DNA of 64,000 nt from Alnus glutinosa (GCF_958979055.1 NC_084886.1:38584154-38648153); one strand, 5' to 3'. Shown: positions 20,740 to 33,224, counted from the first letter of the stretch. Numbers and translations: made by a program. The notes: generated from the sequence alone by a model not told the origin.

Positions 20740-23700
20740 AGGTAAACTAACGTGCTCTCTTGCTAGGTGGCAGATAGTTACACTGGTTTGTTTTTTTTTT
20801 ATGATTATTATTATTATTTCTATGGTTACCTATACATAAGTATTGGTTGCTGATAAGTTGTGACATTAAAATCGTCTGCTTGAAGGAGAGCTAAACTTCT
20901 GCTGTCATATTGAGTCCAGAGTTTCCCTATATCAGTCGAAATGGCTAATGATTCCAACTGCTAAATTTCACTTGAAAAATATCCAAGAGAAAAAGGAGAC
21001 CGGGGTTAGGATGAACATGTTATTTTGTGAATCTGGAACACTGGAGGTTAGGGAACTGAAGAAAAATGAGAAAGATAGTAGAACAAAATAAGATTTTCTA
21101 ATATTGCAGGAATTTGGACTGGTAGGCCAGCCAACTAAGCCTAAGATGGTAGAACATCAAAAGATTTATTATGCACGTGTGTGTGTGGTGAGATTATGTT
21201 AGTGTTTTAATATATTGAATACTGGCCAGTGAAACTTCGCTTAATTTTAATGCCACTTTTACTATCTCAAGTTCATGGGTCTACCGTCTACCCTAACAAT
21301 GGCCAGGGCAATGTGGAGAATAACATGAGTGGCTATCTTAGATGGTGTCACCTGTTACAGCCTTAATTTTTTTTTTTTTTTGGCTTCCTTGTCAGCTTCC
21401 TGGACGGTAGTAGACCTTATAACTTGCAATTTTGTGTTTGTTGCATGTTAAAGGAGTAAATAATTCGAATTTATAATGGCTATCAGAATCATGATTGTAA
21501 GATTTAGCTCCAAACTCTTCCACCTTTGAGTTTAGGGATTATTTATGTTCAAAAGTATTGATGGATATGGACAGGTTTCAACTTCCACTAGTTGAATCAT
21601 TTGTACTCTTATATGGACGGCATGACTAAATTTAGTTGACATTCAAACATTATTTTTAGGATTGATGTTCTCCTGAGTCAATTTTCTTTCCTATGGTTTT
21701 CTTTATTTTGTTTTCCTTATTTATCTGTCATACTCATGTAGCTTAAGTTTTCAGCTTGATAGGCATTATTTCATACCATGCTTCATTGCACTTTTTCACT
21801 TCATCCATTACCTTAACTCAATGGGCAATGGTTGCCCCTTTCTATCTCTATGCATAAAAATTGTTAATATTTTGGGTCTCCCTACCATATATGTAATAGT
21901 CCTGCCGATTGTCTATACAGGGAACAGGTCTGGCTATCAACTAAAATTCTATGATTAATAAAGCAATTACACCGTGGGGCTTCCTCTCCTTGATGCTTAA
22001 TATCATCCATGATGTTATCTTTTTATTTTTTTTTCTGAAATCCACCCCCCCCCCCCCCCCCCCCCAAAGAAAAAAAAAGGTGTCTTAGTTGATTCATTTG
22101 AAGCTTACAAGTTACAAGTTGAATTACATGTTTTCCTGTGAGTTTTGGTTGCATTACGTGTATTTTAAATTTTCTTGTAATTTTGGATGGTGCAACTTTC
22201 TGCAAAAGTTTTACCTCTCTCGTGGCTAATGTCAGTGAATATTGAATACACTTATTTTGGATGGTAAAACATTCAGGAAAAACTTTTGAGTTGAAGTTAC
22301 AAACTTCGGCTTGTCTGGGAGCGCTTCAATGATGTAGTTCCACACTTGAGACTGAGATTTTTCCCTCTTTTACTGTTCGGCGATGAACAAGTTTGCAAAA
22401 AGTGCTCCATGAGACTCTGTATTTTAGGTAATATGATACAGTAGTACAACACGAGAATTTTTAGACTCCTAGTAGTCTGAGAACCGTTGTAAAGAATAAT
22501 GAAAATTAACAGTTTTTTTCTTTCTTTCTTTCTTTTTTGTAACAGTTTTTTCCTTTGATATTGAGAAGTTTTCTTCTTGTGTTTCTCATGTTATGCTTTT
22601 TGTATCAATATTTGCTGGGTGCACAGAAACAAGCAACCTATACAAAGGGTTTTCTGAGCTGTTTGACGTCTTGAGTTTCTCTTTGGTAGGTTTATTACGC
22701 TATGCAGAAGATGGCCACTTGAAAAGAATGACATGGAAACTATAATCCATAACAATGGAGGCTCTTCATAAGAATGTTCATGGAGGGAAGCTGGGTAATT
22801 ATGCAGAATCCCATAGATACAGATTAGGAAGTCAGGAAGACAGTGCAGGGTGAAACCCCAAGTAACTTTTAATTTGGTTGAGCTTTTTAAGTTGTACTTG
22901 TTTTAGGAGAAAGATAATTAAAAAATGAACAAATGAAGATACACTTTTTAGGAGATATTATTGTTATTATTGTTTCAGAGAAGCAGGCAGGCAAGCAAGT
23001 TGAAGCAAGATTTGGAAATGTGTTGATGACAGCCTGCCTTAAAAACAATCACATTTTACTCATCATCTATGAGAACGTGAGCTTCCTATTCCCTTTGTCA
23101 TTTGTTTGATATTTATAGACTTAATGCTCACTAATTACTAATTAGGTGGTCCTCAGTTCTGTCGACAAATTATCTTTCTCTCACAAGGGACTCACATACA
23201 AAGACGTTTAAAATCCTTTTTATTTTATTTTAAGGGAAATGTTTGGGGTTGGATTAAGATACTCTCAAATTATTTATTTGAATTTGAAAAAATTTCGGCG
23301 CAATCACTTATAAAATTCACCTGACCAAATAAAAGTTAGGTTGATTAACCACTTATCTAGTCAAATCGATTTTATAAATAGTTTTTCATGATTACTTGCT
23401 TGAATGAATTTTTTTTTAAATTCGGGATAAATGATTTGAGAGGATTCGGATCCAATTGTTACTACAGCTCTTTACGAGCTTAAGCAACAAAATTTAATTA
23501 TAGTAACCGAAGAGACAACTGTCACGGGAACTATCACGTCAATTTGAAGAGAGAAGATGCAGTGAAAACTGTAAAATATCTCGGCAGCACTCAAAAAAAA
23601 ATTCTAGAAAAAGGATTAGATTTAAGAAGATCATTATTTAAGACAACTTGCATGAATGGGGATCTCTGCTCAGAAATATGTGAAGGTGGAGCAATGGTGA

Positions 23701-24458
23701 CTCAAAATATTCACCCCTCACATGTTCATGTCACTCTCTCGCATTATGGCATCCCCCGTGTCGGGAGGAGCTTCTGCTTACTGCTATATTTTAATTGGTT
23801 ACTAAAATATTTATTAACTCAGAAAACCATTAAAAAAAAAAAAAAGTAGAAATAGAAAAAGAAAGCCACATGTCAGCTCCCAAACAAATGTTTGACACTC
23901 CACTGCTTTGGAAGTTGGAACAGCAAATTTTGAACATGTTTTCAGTTTTTTATTTGTTCTTTTAATTCAGTAAAACAAGGGGGAGCCGGAGCCACGTGCA
24001 AGCATGAAGTGGGCAGAGGAACCAAGAAAAGCCACAAAAAGAGCGTCAACAAACGACAAAAAGGTAATGAGAGAAAGAGAGAGAGAGACCGCGCCACCAG
24101 GTCCGACAGTGGCTCCGATGACCCCCCAGATGTCATTTCACACTCTAAACCCTGCTGTACGTAACTTTGGTACAACTCCCAAAAGACAAATAATGCCCTT
24201 CAATTATCATATCATAACATAATGAAAACTGAAAAGTGAAAACAAATTATACAACATAACGAAATGGGTAATTCTGTAATTACAATATTATAAAACTCTC
24301 AACGCTCAATGACCAGAGTACGCTGGAGCTATTCGCCAATCTCCTCCCCATCCCCATACATGAAAAATCTACGTACGCGCGCACTATACTGTATACAAAA
24401 ACCAAAACCAAAAAACCCAAAGAAATGGAAGCCCGAAAACCCAGATCCACGCACCATG
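20740..24458. other. Intergenic, mostly unrecognised
   Basis: AT-rich, without convincing coding frames. It may contain a 3'-UTR exon of the DnaJ gene after about 22690 (ggtag|gtttatta...), which is a guess. Notable simple sequence: a T run at 21367-21382 and a ~21-base C run at 22045-22065. An inverted-repeat element is listed separately at 23249-23456. The last 450 bases are the 3' flank of the minus-strand membrane-protein gene. Confidence 0.5.
23249..23456. mobile_element. MITE, family also at 30962-31103
   Basis: The ends ttggattaagatactctcaa and its diverged complement ttgagaggattcggatccaa are inverted repeats reaching ~38 bases inward (through aattatttatttgaattt). No ORF. A relative with similar end words (accctcaaattattt...cctaatcca) lies at 30962-31103. 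Confidence 0.55.
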
Positions 24459-24818
24459 TTACTCACTGGAATCATCGCCACCACCGAAGATCGACATCCG
24501 GTTGTACAAGAGAAACAAAATGAGGATCAAAAAGAGTGCCACCCCAACCGGCGACCCACTGACCCTATGGATGGAATCGGGCTCACCGGTTGAAAACATG
24601 TTAGAGACAAATGAGCCACGTTCGGAGGAGAGGAACTGGATGGTGAGGAGGAGGATGATGGGGAGGAGGAGGAGACCCACGGGGCTAAGGAGCTCCGAGA
24701 TGGCCTCCGTGATTGCCTCACCTTGGTCGCCGATGATGAGCGGCACCACTAGCACTATGGCCACCACCACAGCCAGAAGGACGGCATGGGGTGCACCAGC
24801 TTGTCGTTCTTCTATCAT
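24459..24818 (-). CDS. Small plant membrane protein, unknown function
   Basis: A 119-residue protein in a single exon. The start is MIEERQAGAPHAV at 24818, the first in-frame ATG; the open frame further upstream lacks one. Three hydrophobic segments are visible: about 10-30 (AVLLAVVVAIVLVVPLII), 45-63 (PVGLLLLPIILLLTIQFL) and 89-106 (VGVALFLILILFLLYN). The loop 64-88 is polar (SSERGSFVSNMFSTGEPDS) and the tail is acidic and glycine-rich (GGGDDSSE). GC content is well above the flanks and codon use is gene-like. It looks like a conserved plant-specific membrane protein family, but I cannot name it. A TATA-like tattttaaga lies ~100 bp upstream on the minus strand. Confidence 0.8.
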   Translation of the reverse strand: MIEERQAGAPHAVLLAVVVAIVLVVPLIIGDQGEAITEAISELLSPVGLLLLPIILLLTIQFLSSERGSFVSNMFSTGEPDSIHRVSGSPVGVALFLILILFLLYNRMSIFGGGDDSSE

Positions 24819-25979
24819 TTTGCCGTGAGGTTTTTTGTGTGTTGCGTCTTTCGGGTGTATTGAATTTGTGTTCAACCTTTCCTCTGTGCAGGTCTGAATG
24901 AATGGGGTATAGGGTCTTAAAATAGGTGCTTCGGACGCGTTTGTCTGATTATGAATTTACTTTCCACTAAAAAAAAAAAAATAAAATAATAAAAAAACAG
25001 TAATGTTTTACACTTTTTCACAATATTGCAGGACATTTATTTATTGGCAAAATATGAATGGGTTTTCACTTTTTAATGCAAAAGAGGTGGCGTTAAAAGT
25101 TAAAGGTATTGAAATAGGTTGCCGACCTTTTTAATTGTTTTTCTTTAATATTGCACACTTTCAATTGGAAGGAATAATTATTTAGCCATAGATAGTTTTT
25201 ATTGAACACTTCATAGGATACTTGCTCTTACTATTCACAATTTAGAACATATTCATTTAAATAGTGTTTTGTGAATGATTATACAAACGTGATAGATTTT
25301 AAGTTCGGAGTGAATTTAGATTTTAGATTTTGAGAGAACCTAGACCTTTTTTCAAACATAAGATTTGAAATTAATTATGCTTACTTTTTATTAATCACAC
25401 ACGCATATAAATAAGAGAATTACAAAGACATAGAATAGGAGATAAACTCGTATCTCTACCATAAGATAAACTCCTAATGCAAATAAACAATTTGGAGAAA
25501 CTTACTACTAAATAATTTATGCATCATAGTGTTACAAATAATTAAAAGACTGACTTAGATAAATAACTATAACTATTTTTATTTAATTAAACTATAATTA
25601 CTCTAAAATAAACTAATTCAGGGTCACTTGTGGTGATGCAATTTACCAAGGGCCAATTAGAGCCTCGAGCATCTAGGTTGTTTATTAATATTTCAAAAAA
25701 CAAAAAAAAAATAATTATCAAACGAAGCCTACCTTTGAAATCAATTTAAAGTGAAGTATTAATTCATAGATTCCTATTGGATAAGGATTCACAATAATTA
25801 CATATAAAATTTCTCATATTACTCGTTCAAATTACTAATAATTTAAATAAATAATTCCAATCATTTTAGAATATATATATATATACCAATTGGCAATTGC
25901 AACCATTTCTATACATGGATCGTGACGTGTGAAATCTATGTGGAATCCACAGGAACTCCACACATTGGAGAGGATATAA

Positions 25980-26016
<37 letters not shown>

Positions 26017-26143
26017 GAGTAAGTATGGTGCACTTGTCAACACGTCTTATTATTTGTTCACATGCATCGTGGCTCTAGTGTACGTATGTAAGAATATTTG
26101 TCAGCAATAGTGACCCATTAATTTTTTGGTCAGAAGAAGCGTG

Positions 26144-26180
26144 TTTGGTTTGGTTTGGTTTGGTTTGGTTTGGTTTGGTT
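26144..26180 (+). repeat. Pentanucleotide repeat (ggttt)n
   Basis: About seven perfect copies of ggttt in tandem. A microsatellite, not a plant telomere repeat (which is a 7-mer). Confidence 0.95.
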
Positions 26181-26222
26181 TCCTAGGAATTACAATACAA
26201 TTTACCTCACTTCCTAAACCGC

Positions 26223-26614
26223 TAAGAGCATTTCCATTGGATTATGTAAAACTTATATTTTGCTAGAATATATAACATAAATGCTAAAAACACACTCCAT
26301 TGGATTATCTATCCTAAATCTAAAGTAGAGTTTTGATAGATTTGTGAATAGTACAACTTTACATGTGGAGTTGCACTATTCACCAATCTATCCACTATTT
26401 TATTGTTTTCTATATACAAAAAGTAAAAAAAATAAAATGACAAAAAGTAGATAAGAGATAAAAAGAATAAAATAAGAGTAAAAAAAGAGTATAGAGTTAA
26501 GAATAAATAATCGAATAAAGTATGCCTTTTAAAACTCATTAGCTAAACTAGATAAAGTGAGTTTTGATTAGCTATTTTAGATTGAAATATACACGATCCA
26601 ATGTGAGTGCTCTA
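26223..26614. mobile_element. MITE with 'agagcatttccattgga' ends
   Basis: Left end taagagcatttccattgga and right end tccaatgtgagtgctcta are imperfect inverted repeats. The interior is AT-rich and repeats the end motif once (cactccattggattat near 26293). It also holds a nearby inverted pair (tagtacaactttacatgtgg / ccacatgtaaag) near 26350. No ORF. Confidence 0.6.
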
Positions 26615-27420
26615 ACAAGCCAAAAGGCCCGAAACCCCCCCCCCAAAAAAAAAAAAAGAAAGAAAAGAAATACATCAATCTTCCTTGCACCGCTGTATTT
26701 GCTTCACTTTTAGCTGTTCGTTTAGCTTTTATCTTTACAGTTCTCTTCTTTTATTTTAGAAAGTGATTCTCTTACTGTAATTTTGACTATTCAAAAACCA
26801 AAATGTACACAAGATTGGCGTATTGCTCTTATTATCTCTGAAGCTCTATTCATGATTCCTCATTTATTTACTTGACTGGCTAGTCATATCAATGAAGTGC
26901 AAACATTTGTATTCATCATGTGGTAAATTGGGTCGCAGCCAGACATTATTTTGAGTGCATTCCCACTTTTTTTTTTTGTTTAAACATTTTTCTACCTGTT
27001 TTGAAAAGGCTTTCTCCTTTATTTTTTTTAGTTTCTTAATTTGTTGTTCTTTCTTTCTACTTAAAAAATAAATAAATAAAATAAAAAAGCTCAAGCTGGC
27101 TGACATGGCAAAATTAGCTCCGCAGGATAAAAGTTGTGTGGGTTTTAGTCAACAAAGCAAATAAAGGGCATTTTTGACTTACAGCTCTTTCACCACGTGA
27201 GGGAGCCTACGCGGAGAGCGGCAGAGCGGGGAGAATTTTTAAAATCCGAACTCAATTATATTTCATTGAGCGAATTTTGATATTTAACTTTGTGAAATAA
27301 AATTAAAAAAAAAATAATAATAATAATAATAAAATATTATTTATTTTTTAAAAAAATTAGAAAAGAATTGATATTTTTTTTATTGCCAAATGAATCATTA
27401 AAGGATTCATATTTTCTGTT

Positions 27421-27656
27421 GGATAAAATTTTTTTACAAAACGGTTTATAAGAAATTTCATACAACTCATATATAAAAGTGACATGTGTCATTTAAACAT
27501 ATGAGAAGCATATGTTTTTTTATTAATATTAAAAACATATGTAAGAAGCACATGCTATTAAAACAACATGTGTTTCTCACATGTGAAGGGATGCATGTTA
27601 ATCTTATATGTGGGTTGTATAAAATTTCCTACAAACCGATTTGTAGGAAATTTCTG
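27421..27656. mobile_element. MITE (inverted repeat about 236 bp)
   Basis: The two halves fold on each other: acaaaacggtttataagaaa at the left pairs with the tttcctacaaaccgatttgt block at the right, and the pairing continues through catacaactcatat / atatgtgggttgtat. The centre holds several acatgtg/cacatgt words. No coding capacity. Confidence 0.65.
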
Positions 27657-28850
27657 TCATTTCCTGCAACCTGAACTAAGATAGGAGGATTCAATGTAAT
27701 TAATTGCGAGTTGTGATTGGTCTCACTCACATGGGTCCTACCCATGTATTTAGTATCGTGCAATTTTGTTGTGAAAATTTTTTTTCTCATTAATTGCACA
27801 ATGTTTTCTCTCTTTGCTGAAAAAAAAAAAAAAAAAAAAAAAGGCCTTTTTTTTTCCATCTTTAAGCAATGCATAAGACTCATTACTTGATAATTTTTAG
27901 TCCACCTTAGAAAATATCATCTTGATTTTTTTTTTTTTGGAAAAAAAAAAAAAAAAAAAAAAAAAAAACTATCATCTTTACTAATGTCCCAAGATTAAAA
28001 CATTTCTTTTTTTCTAAGAATGGAGCGGATAAGGCTTACTAAACATAATCAGAAATCAATCTTGAAACTAAAATTTGAACTCCCAAATTAAAGTAGCAAT
28101 ATCCTTTTCTTTCTTTCTTTTTTTATATTAAAAAAAAAATGCAGTTGTAAGGCTCTTTATTTGACTAGCAAGACAAAATTTAGGAAACTTTTTTCGGCCA
28201 AAATGACATTTGCCTAACAAGGATAATATGCTATTAAAATATGAGTAATATTATTTAGTAAATTCTTTTATGAGTATTATACAATTAGAATTATGTGGTA
28301 GTAAAAATCAATCATTAAATCAAAGTTAATTTCCAATGTCATATTATCTCAATTGTATGGCAGATGTATGAGACTATGAGAAACTACTAAATAGTATTAC
28401 TTATTAGAAAAAATAAATAAATGCATTTCTCACTTGTTAAGAAACATGTAATAATTTTATAAATTGAGTTTCAGAAACTTCATTCGATCCAATTTGAGAG
28501 AGAAATATGTCGGTCTAACAATGTTTCCATTTTTTTTTTTATTCTTCTTTTGTTAATATTGTTTTCTTAGGAACCAATTGGACCAATGAAAGCTTATTTA
28601 CAAATAGTACAATTATTATTCCAGCATTTACTAAAAGATGAAGCATAAAACAATAAAAAGCATTAACGGTGAAATTTGTATGGTGCACCTACCACCTACA
28701 TTGGTTGCGTGGTTGGTAGGATTCTTGAGCTTTCTTGCTTGGGAAAAGGGTTTAGCATGCAAATGCACTTGGTAAACAGTATATATTTTGTTTTGTAAAA
28801 ATTAAAATTATCGGTTAAAAAAAATGCAATCCATTTTTGGGCATCTTATT

Positions 28851-29746
28851 TGTTGATACAGTTTCCGGTATGGTGACGTGTCTCAAATTGATTCGCTACT
28901 TTGCACAACCTTGATTCCTGTAAAACAACAAACAACTAGTCGGGGGTGCCGACTACGCCCACTCCGATGCCTAAGTCAGTGCAAATCAATTTCCTGGAAA
29001 ATATCTGTAATCTCAAAAGCTGAGAGATAATCTGTCAAATACCTGGTGTGATGGTCTTATTTATAGGCTGGTAGTCGCAGTCCTACCGGAACTCTTAAAA
29101 CCTAGTTGAACTAGGAGTTCGAGTCATAGTCTGATTGAACCTTAACCTTATTTTCAGGGATTTGAATAAGGCCGCAGAGTCCAAATTGAATTGCATTCGT
29201 ATCTCTTTAGTCTTAATTTCCATGTTACTAGTGTTCCTATCCCATTAATAATGGGATAAAGGCTTATCCCTGATCTCGTGGGATACTGGTCTTATCTCAT
29301 TCTAAGACAATTGTAACACACTTCGACCAACTCCCGATGTATTAATATCCGAGACATGTTCGCTCCGAAAGGATTGGAAAATCTTGGAATATTGCCGCAC
29401 CGTAACAGGGTTGTGGAAGATTCGAGGTGTTATCATACCGAGGCCGTCTTATCCGAGGTGTTATCATACCGAGACAATCTTTGTATATCGGGTTGTGATT
29501 CAACTTCCCGAATAGTCTCGTGGCTTCTATCAAATCTCTGAGGCATAAATATTCGAGATATGTTCACTTCGATCAGACTAGGAGATCTCGGGATATTTCA
29601 TACCGTCGTCGGGTTTGATAAGACTGAGACGTCATTATACCTAGACGATCTTCCTTTGCTGGGTCGTAACATATGTCCGAAATGTAACACTGAGATGTTT
29701 CTAGATTATGATCCACGTGTCCTCGGGGTTAATTTTATCCCCAACA
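28851..29746 (-). mobile_element. Solo LTR of a gypsy-type element
   Basis: 896 bp with ends TGTTGATACAG and CCCCAACA, so TG...CA in either orientation, and a near-matching 5-bp flank (ttatt / ctatt). Its layout (ccggtatggt..., gtgccgactacg, tccgatgcctaagtcag) parallels the LTR at 53758-54446, suggesting a related family in the same orientation. It has internal near-repeats (gttatcataccgag at 29431 and 29459; tattcgaga/tatccgaga). No internal domain is attached, so it probably arose by LTR-LTR recombination. Confidence 0.75.
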
Positions 29747-29882
29747 CTATTGTTAGAAATATATTTTCTATATTGAAAAGAAATACATTGAAATTATTCT
29801 ACATATAATTGTGGTTCAGAATATATGATATTGTACGTTATTTACCTTTAATATGATTGATTGTAATCAAGTTTGCTATACT

Positions 29883-30074
29883 CAAGGGCGGAGCTACACT
29901 TTGGCTTTGGGACTGGCCGCCCCCCAAGCTAAAGGTTTTCTCCAAAAAAAAATCTAAAAGAAAAATTAAATTAATTTTTACCCCTAATTTGTTTAATTTT
30001 TTTTAGTTTTGGCCTTTCAAATTATATTTTTTCAATTTGACCCCACCAAAGTCTAAAAGCTGGCTCCGCTCCTA
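29883..30074. mobile_element. hAT-type MITE with 8-bp target duplication
   Basis: Flanked by identical GCTATACT at 29875-29882 and 30075-30082. Ends caagggcggagctaca and ctggctccgctccta are inverted repeats over ~12 bases. The 192-bp AT-rich interior has no ORF. The 8-bp duplication fits hAT transposition. Confidence 0.85.
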
Positions 30075-30082
30075 GCTATACT

Positions 30083-31239
30083 TACATATGTAAATTCTTT
30101 TATAAATATGAGCTTTTTGTATTGTGAAATTATTAAAGAATAAGAGCAAATTGTAGCTTGAATAAATAAATAATAAAAAAAAAAAGAGTAAAATATAACA
30201 ATTTGAACTTTATCATATGAACATAGATTATAGACTAAACCACATAAATTTTTTGTATTTATTTTCTTTTTATTTCGATTTTTATTTCATATTTTTATAG
30301 CATTATTTTTTCTTTCACGTAGATGACCTCTAGATTGTCTAAGGGGCATATAGGTACACAAAGCTTAGGTTCTGACGGAATTACAATCGGATCCCACCAT
30401 GCATCATGTGTTGAAGACCTATAATATTAATTTTCTGTTCTGTTTCTGTTTCTTTTTCCATGATTTAAACTGTAACAGGAACATCTCACCTAAAACAATA
30501 TGATAGTTTCTCAGATGTGGAAATAATCAGATAACATGTATGTCGGTGCCGGAGCTATGTTTTCAACGACAATGTCATACAATCAGCAGCTTATTTTCCA
30601 AATTAATCATATAAATAGTCCAAAAAATAATAGGGTATATACTGTCAGCAGGGGTAACTTGTTTTCCATGACAACCAGTAGATCCATACTGTTGCATATT
30701 CTGTTTCCTTTGTTAGCCTACATTTAATTATTGTTGTCACATTGTTTTTGTCATGGTTGATGAGTCCAAAGTGTCCAGCTATATGCGGTTGAAACAGGAC
30801 ATGTTCATGGCCCAACTTCCCAGATGTTTCCAATAGATCATTGAAACTCTGCTAAAGATCTATTGATATCTTCAGGTGTCTTAATGACAGTGCTTTTCTA
30901 AGAATCAATGGGAAAACTAAACGTCAAGAATCACTAAATTCGAGACTAAATTCTGGGCTTTAAATTTTGGTTTTGAATACCCTCAAATTATTTTGAATAT
31001 GAAAGAATTTAAACAGGTGATTGTGAGAAACCACTTATGAGACCTACCTATATGAATTCTCTTAAATTCGAACAAATAATTTAAGAAGAGCCTAATCCAT
31101 AAATTTTTAATATACTATAATGAAATTAAAAGAAAAGAAGGTAATCGTGACGGACATAATTAAGTACAAGTAACATAACGAAGAGTGATATTATCATGGC
31201 TAATGATTCTTGTATTTCACCTTGATGTATGTAAGACTT
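30083..31239. other. Intergenic, nothing coding recognised
   Basis: AT-rich sequence with no supported gene. An inverted-repeat element related to that at 23249-23456 spans about 30962-31103. Confidence 0.5.
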
Positions 31240-31620
31240 AGAGCATTCCTAACAGCTTCCCTTCCCTTCCTCTTCATTTTCCCTAAATGTAGGAAATAAA
31301 ACTACTTTTTACTTCCCTATCAAAAAATACCCCACAGCAGCTTCCCTTCATTTTTCCCTATATCATTAAAATATTATTTTGTTACTTTTACTTTAATTAA
31401 AAGTAATAAAAGAAAGAGATAAAGCAAGAGAGAGATTATATTTTTAGAATAAACAATTGAATGAGAGGTGAAGAGTGCTTTCTCCAATGCATTGAGAAGC
31501 ACTGTTCACTTCCTAGGGAACAGATAATTGTAGGGAAACTGATGTGGGATGGTTTTTTTGACTTTCTTAAAATTTTCCTTAAAATTTAGGAACAAATTCG
31601 CTGCTAGTAATGCTCTTATA
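31240..31620. mobile_element. MITE with 'agagcattcctaacagc' ends
   Basis: Left end ttagagcattcctaacagc and right end gctgctagtaatgctctta are imperfect inverted repeats; the 380-bp interior is AT-rich and non-coding. The end words are like those of the elements at 9936 and 26223, so these may share a superfamily. Confidence 0.6.
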
Positions 31621-31810
31621 CATGTAAGTCTCATATATGTGAAATCCGTAAAAAAATTATACTTTTACATTTCTTATACATCCTTGTTTTAAAAATTAAT
31701 CATTAAATTTTAAAGATCCAGATTCAATGGTTTACCGTTCTTTAGCCCAATTAGAATTTGGACATAAGCCACGCAATTCAAATTGACAAAAAAGGATTAG
31801 AACTAGGATT

Positions 31811-32008
31811 GGGTGGGGCGCGCCAGGCCCGTGCTATAGCGCAACACATGGGCGACGCGTGAAGGCCCCAATAGCAAGCTACTGTGGTGAGCCTTCCCCG
31901 AAAAGAAATTAATTTAATATCATGTGGTCCGATTGACCACGTATCAGATATTAAACTGGTAAGAACAGATACTACACTTGATCTTAGCCAAAAGGCCGAG
32001 AAAGGTAT
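31811..32008 (-). ncRNA. U2: U2 spliceosomal snRNA
   Basis: U2 pairs with the intron branch site in the major spliceosome. On the minus strand the gene begins ATACCTTTCTCGGCCTTTTG and continues through the conserved GATCAAGTGTAGTATCTG branch-site recognition region; GTAGTA is intact. Stem IIb is preserved as gtggtc...gaccac. Length is ~198 nt, close to the 196 usual in plants; the 3' end (...cgccccaccc) is approximate. The expected Sm site region reads AATTTCTTTTCGG, a uridine tract interrupted by a C, and TTCTTACCAG differs by one base from the usual TTCTTATCAG (family sequence recalled from memory). It is probably a functional copy, given its intact promoter, but could be a variant locus. 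Confidence 0.9.
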
Positions 32009-32030
32009 GCTTGATAAGGCCGTTCGCTTT

Positions 32031-32084
32031 CCTTTTTATACCTCGCCTCTGCTTCGCTTCTTTCTCATTTTCTCAGTGTGGGAC
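32031..32084 (-). promoter_or_regulatory. U2 promoter: USE and TATA box
   Basis: On the minus strand GTCCCACACTG (about 32074-32084) resembles the plant snRNA upstream sequence element RTCCCACATCG, and TATAAAAAGG (about 32031-32040) follows ~33 bp later, ~32 bp before the U2 start. This spacing is that of Pol II-transcribed plant snRNA genes. A 3'-box-like agttctaa lies just beyond the U2 3' end at about 31796-31803. Confidence 0.85.
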
Positions 32085-32759
32085 GAAAAAACTCCCCAGC
32101 ACCGACTTAAAACCGAAAACTGGTGACGAGTGAGGAGCTGATCACCATGGGACGATTGGGTCCATATGTTGGGATAAGACTTGACTTTGCTACATATCAT
32201 AATCAGTAGACAGCTAAACTATAATTCGTTAACCTAAAACATCGTATTAATTTATTTTTTTAAATATATATATATATATATATATTATATATCTTTTTCT
32301 TTTAGATTCAATGTTATTATATTGTTAGTATTAAATTTGTCTAGAATTTCCTTTTTAGATTTAATTAATTTTTTATTTTTCTGTTTTTCAAGTATTTCAT
32401 GCATATTCAATGGATATTTCTAACAAATAATTTAAAACTTACATAAAAGAATAATTGAACCTAATCATCAAAGGAGCTTCATTTTGTAATAAGATCCTCT
32501 AAACACTTTTAATCACAAGTAATGATAACTTTTTTTAATAATTAGTAATTACTAATTATACAACATAATAATTCTGGTCTCCCCAAACAACCGGGGGGTG
32601 CTTGGTGGGGGGATGCCTAACATCAATAAGAAAAACATAATACTACTTTATAAAAAATAAAAAATAAAGTGTTATGTTTAACAATTCACATGATCACATT
32701 ACCCAAATGCAAAACACATTTCATGTTCTTAATATTAATTTATGAAAAAAATTGTATTA

Positions 32760-33222
32760 TTGGTCTTTGTGGTTGGCATAAATTACAAATCACTCCAAGT
32801 GGTATCAAAATTAATTCAAAAATCCCTATAGTTGGCCTAATTTACAAAATCACTCACCATGAGTAAAATTCTATTAAAAAAATTGACATATTCTGTATGA
32901 GCCACGTCATCGCCAATAAAATAACGACACATGTTGATCTTAATAAAATATAAATATATTAAAAATATAAATACATAGAACTTAAAAAATTTTGAAAATA
33001 GAAAAAGGGTAGTTAATGGTTGGGCAGCCACCCCCAACGGCCACCCCTGGCTCCTGGGTGTGGCCGCACACTACTCCTAAATGTTTTTCCCTTGGGGGTG
33101 ACTGCACCCCACCCCCAAAGGAGTAGCTACCCAACCGGCAATCACCAATTTTCTCTTTTCATTCTTTTAAATAATTTTTTAAGTTTTATATATTTATATT
33201 TTTAATATTTTTGTGAATAATC
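32760..33222. repeat. Inverted-repeat element with GC-rich centre, right end truncated
   Basis: AT-rich arms (ttaaaaatataaatacatag..., about 32958, and its diverged complement near 33170-33210) flank a GC-rich core with gggcagccacccccaacgg on one side and ggagtagctacccaacc on the other. The outer left part (tggtctttgtggttggca) has no right partner, as the gypsy fragment begins at ~33225. The core resembles that of the element at 34363-35210. Confidence 0.5.
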
Positions 33223-33224
33223 TC

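Larger units (their letters stand above)
24819..28850. other. AT-rich intergenic region with small repeats
   Basis: No gene is recognised. It holds AT dinucleotide tracts (25872-25884, 25984-26013), a (ggttt)n array at 26144-26180, A and T runs at 27821-27842 and 27929-27968, and the MITEs listed separately at 26223-26614 and 27421-27656. Confidence 0.6.

Noticed and set aside
24502-24828. A plus-strand ORF over the small membrane-protein gene
   Set aside because: Arginine/methionine-rich shadow of the minus-strand gene, without recognisable features.
24819-24875. Longer N-terminus of the small membrane protein
   Set aside because: It would need a TTG start; the ATG at 24818 gives a natural start.
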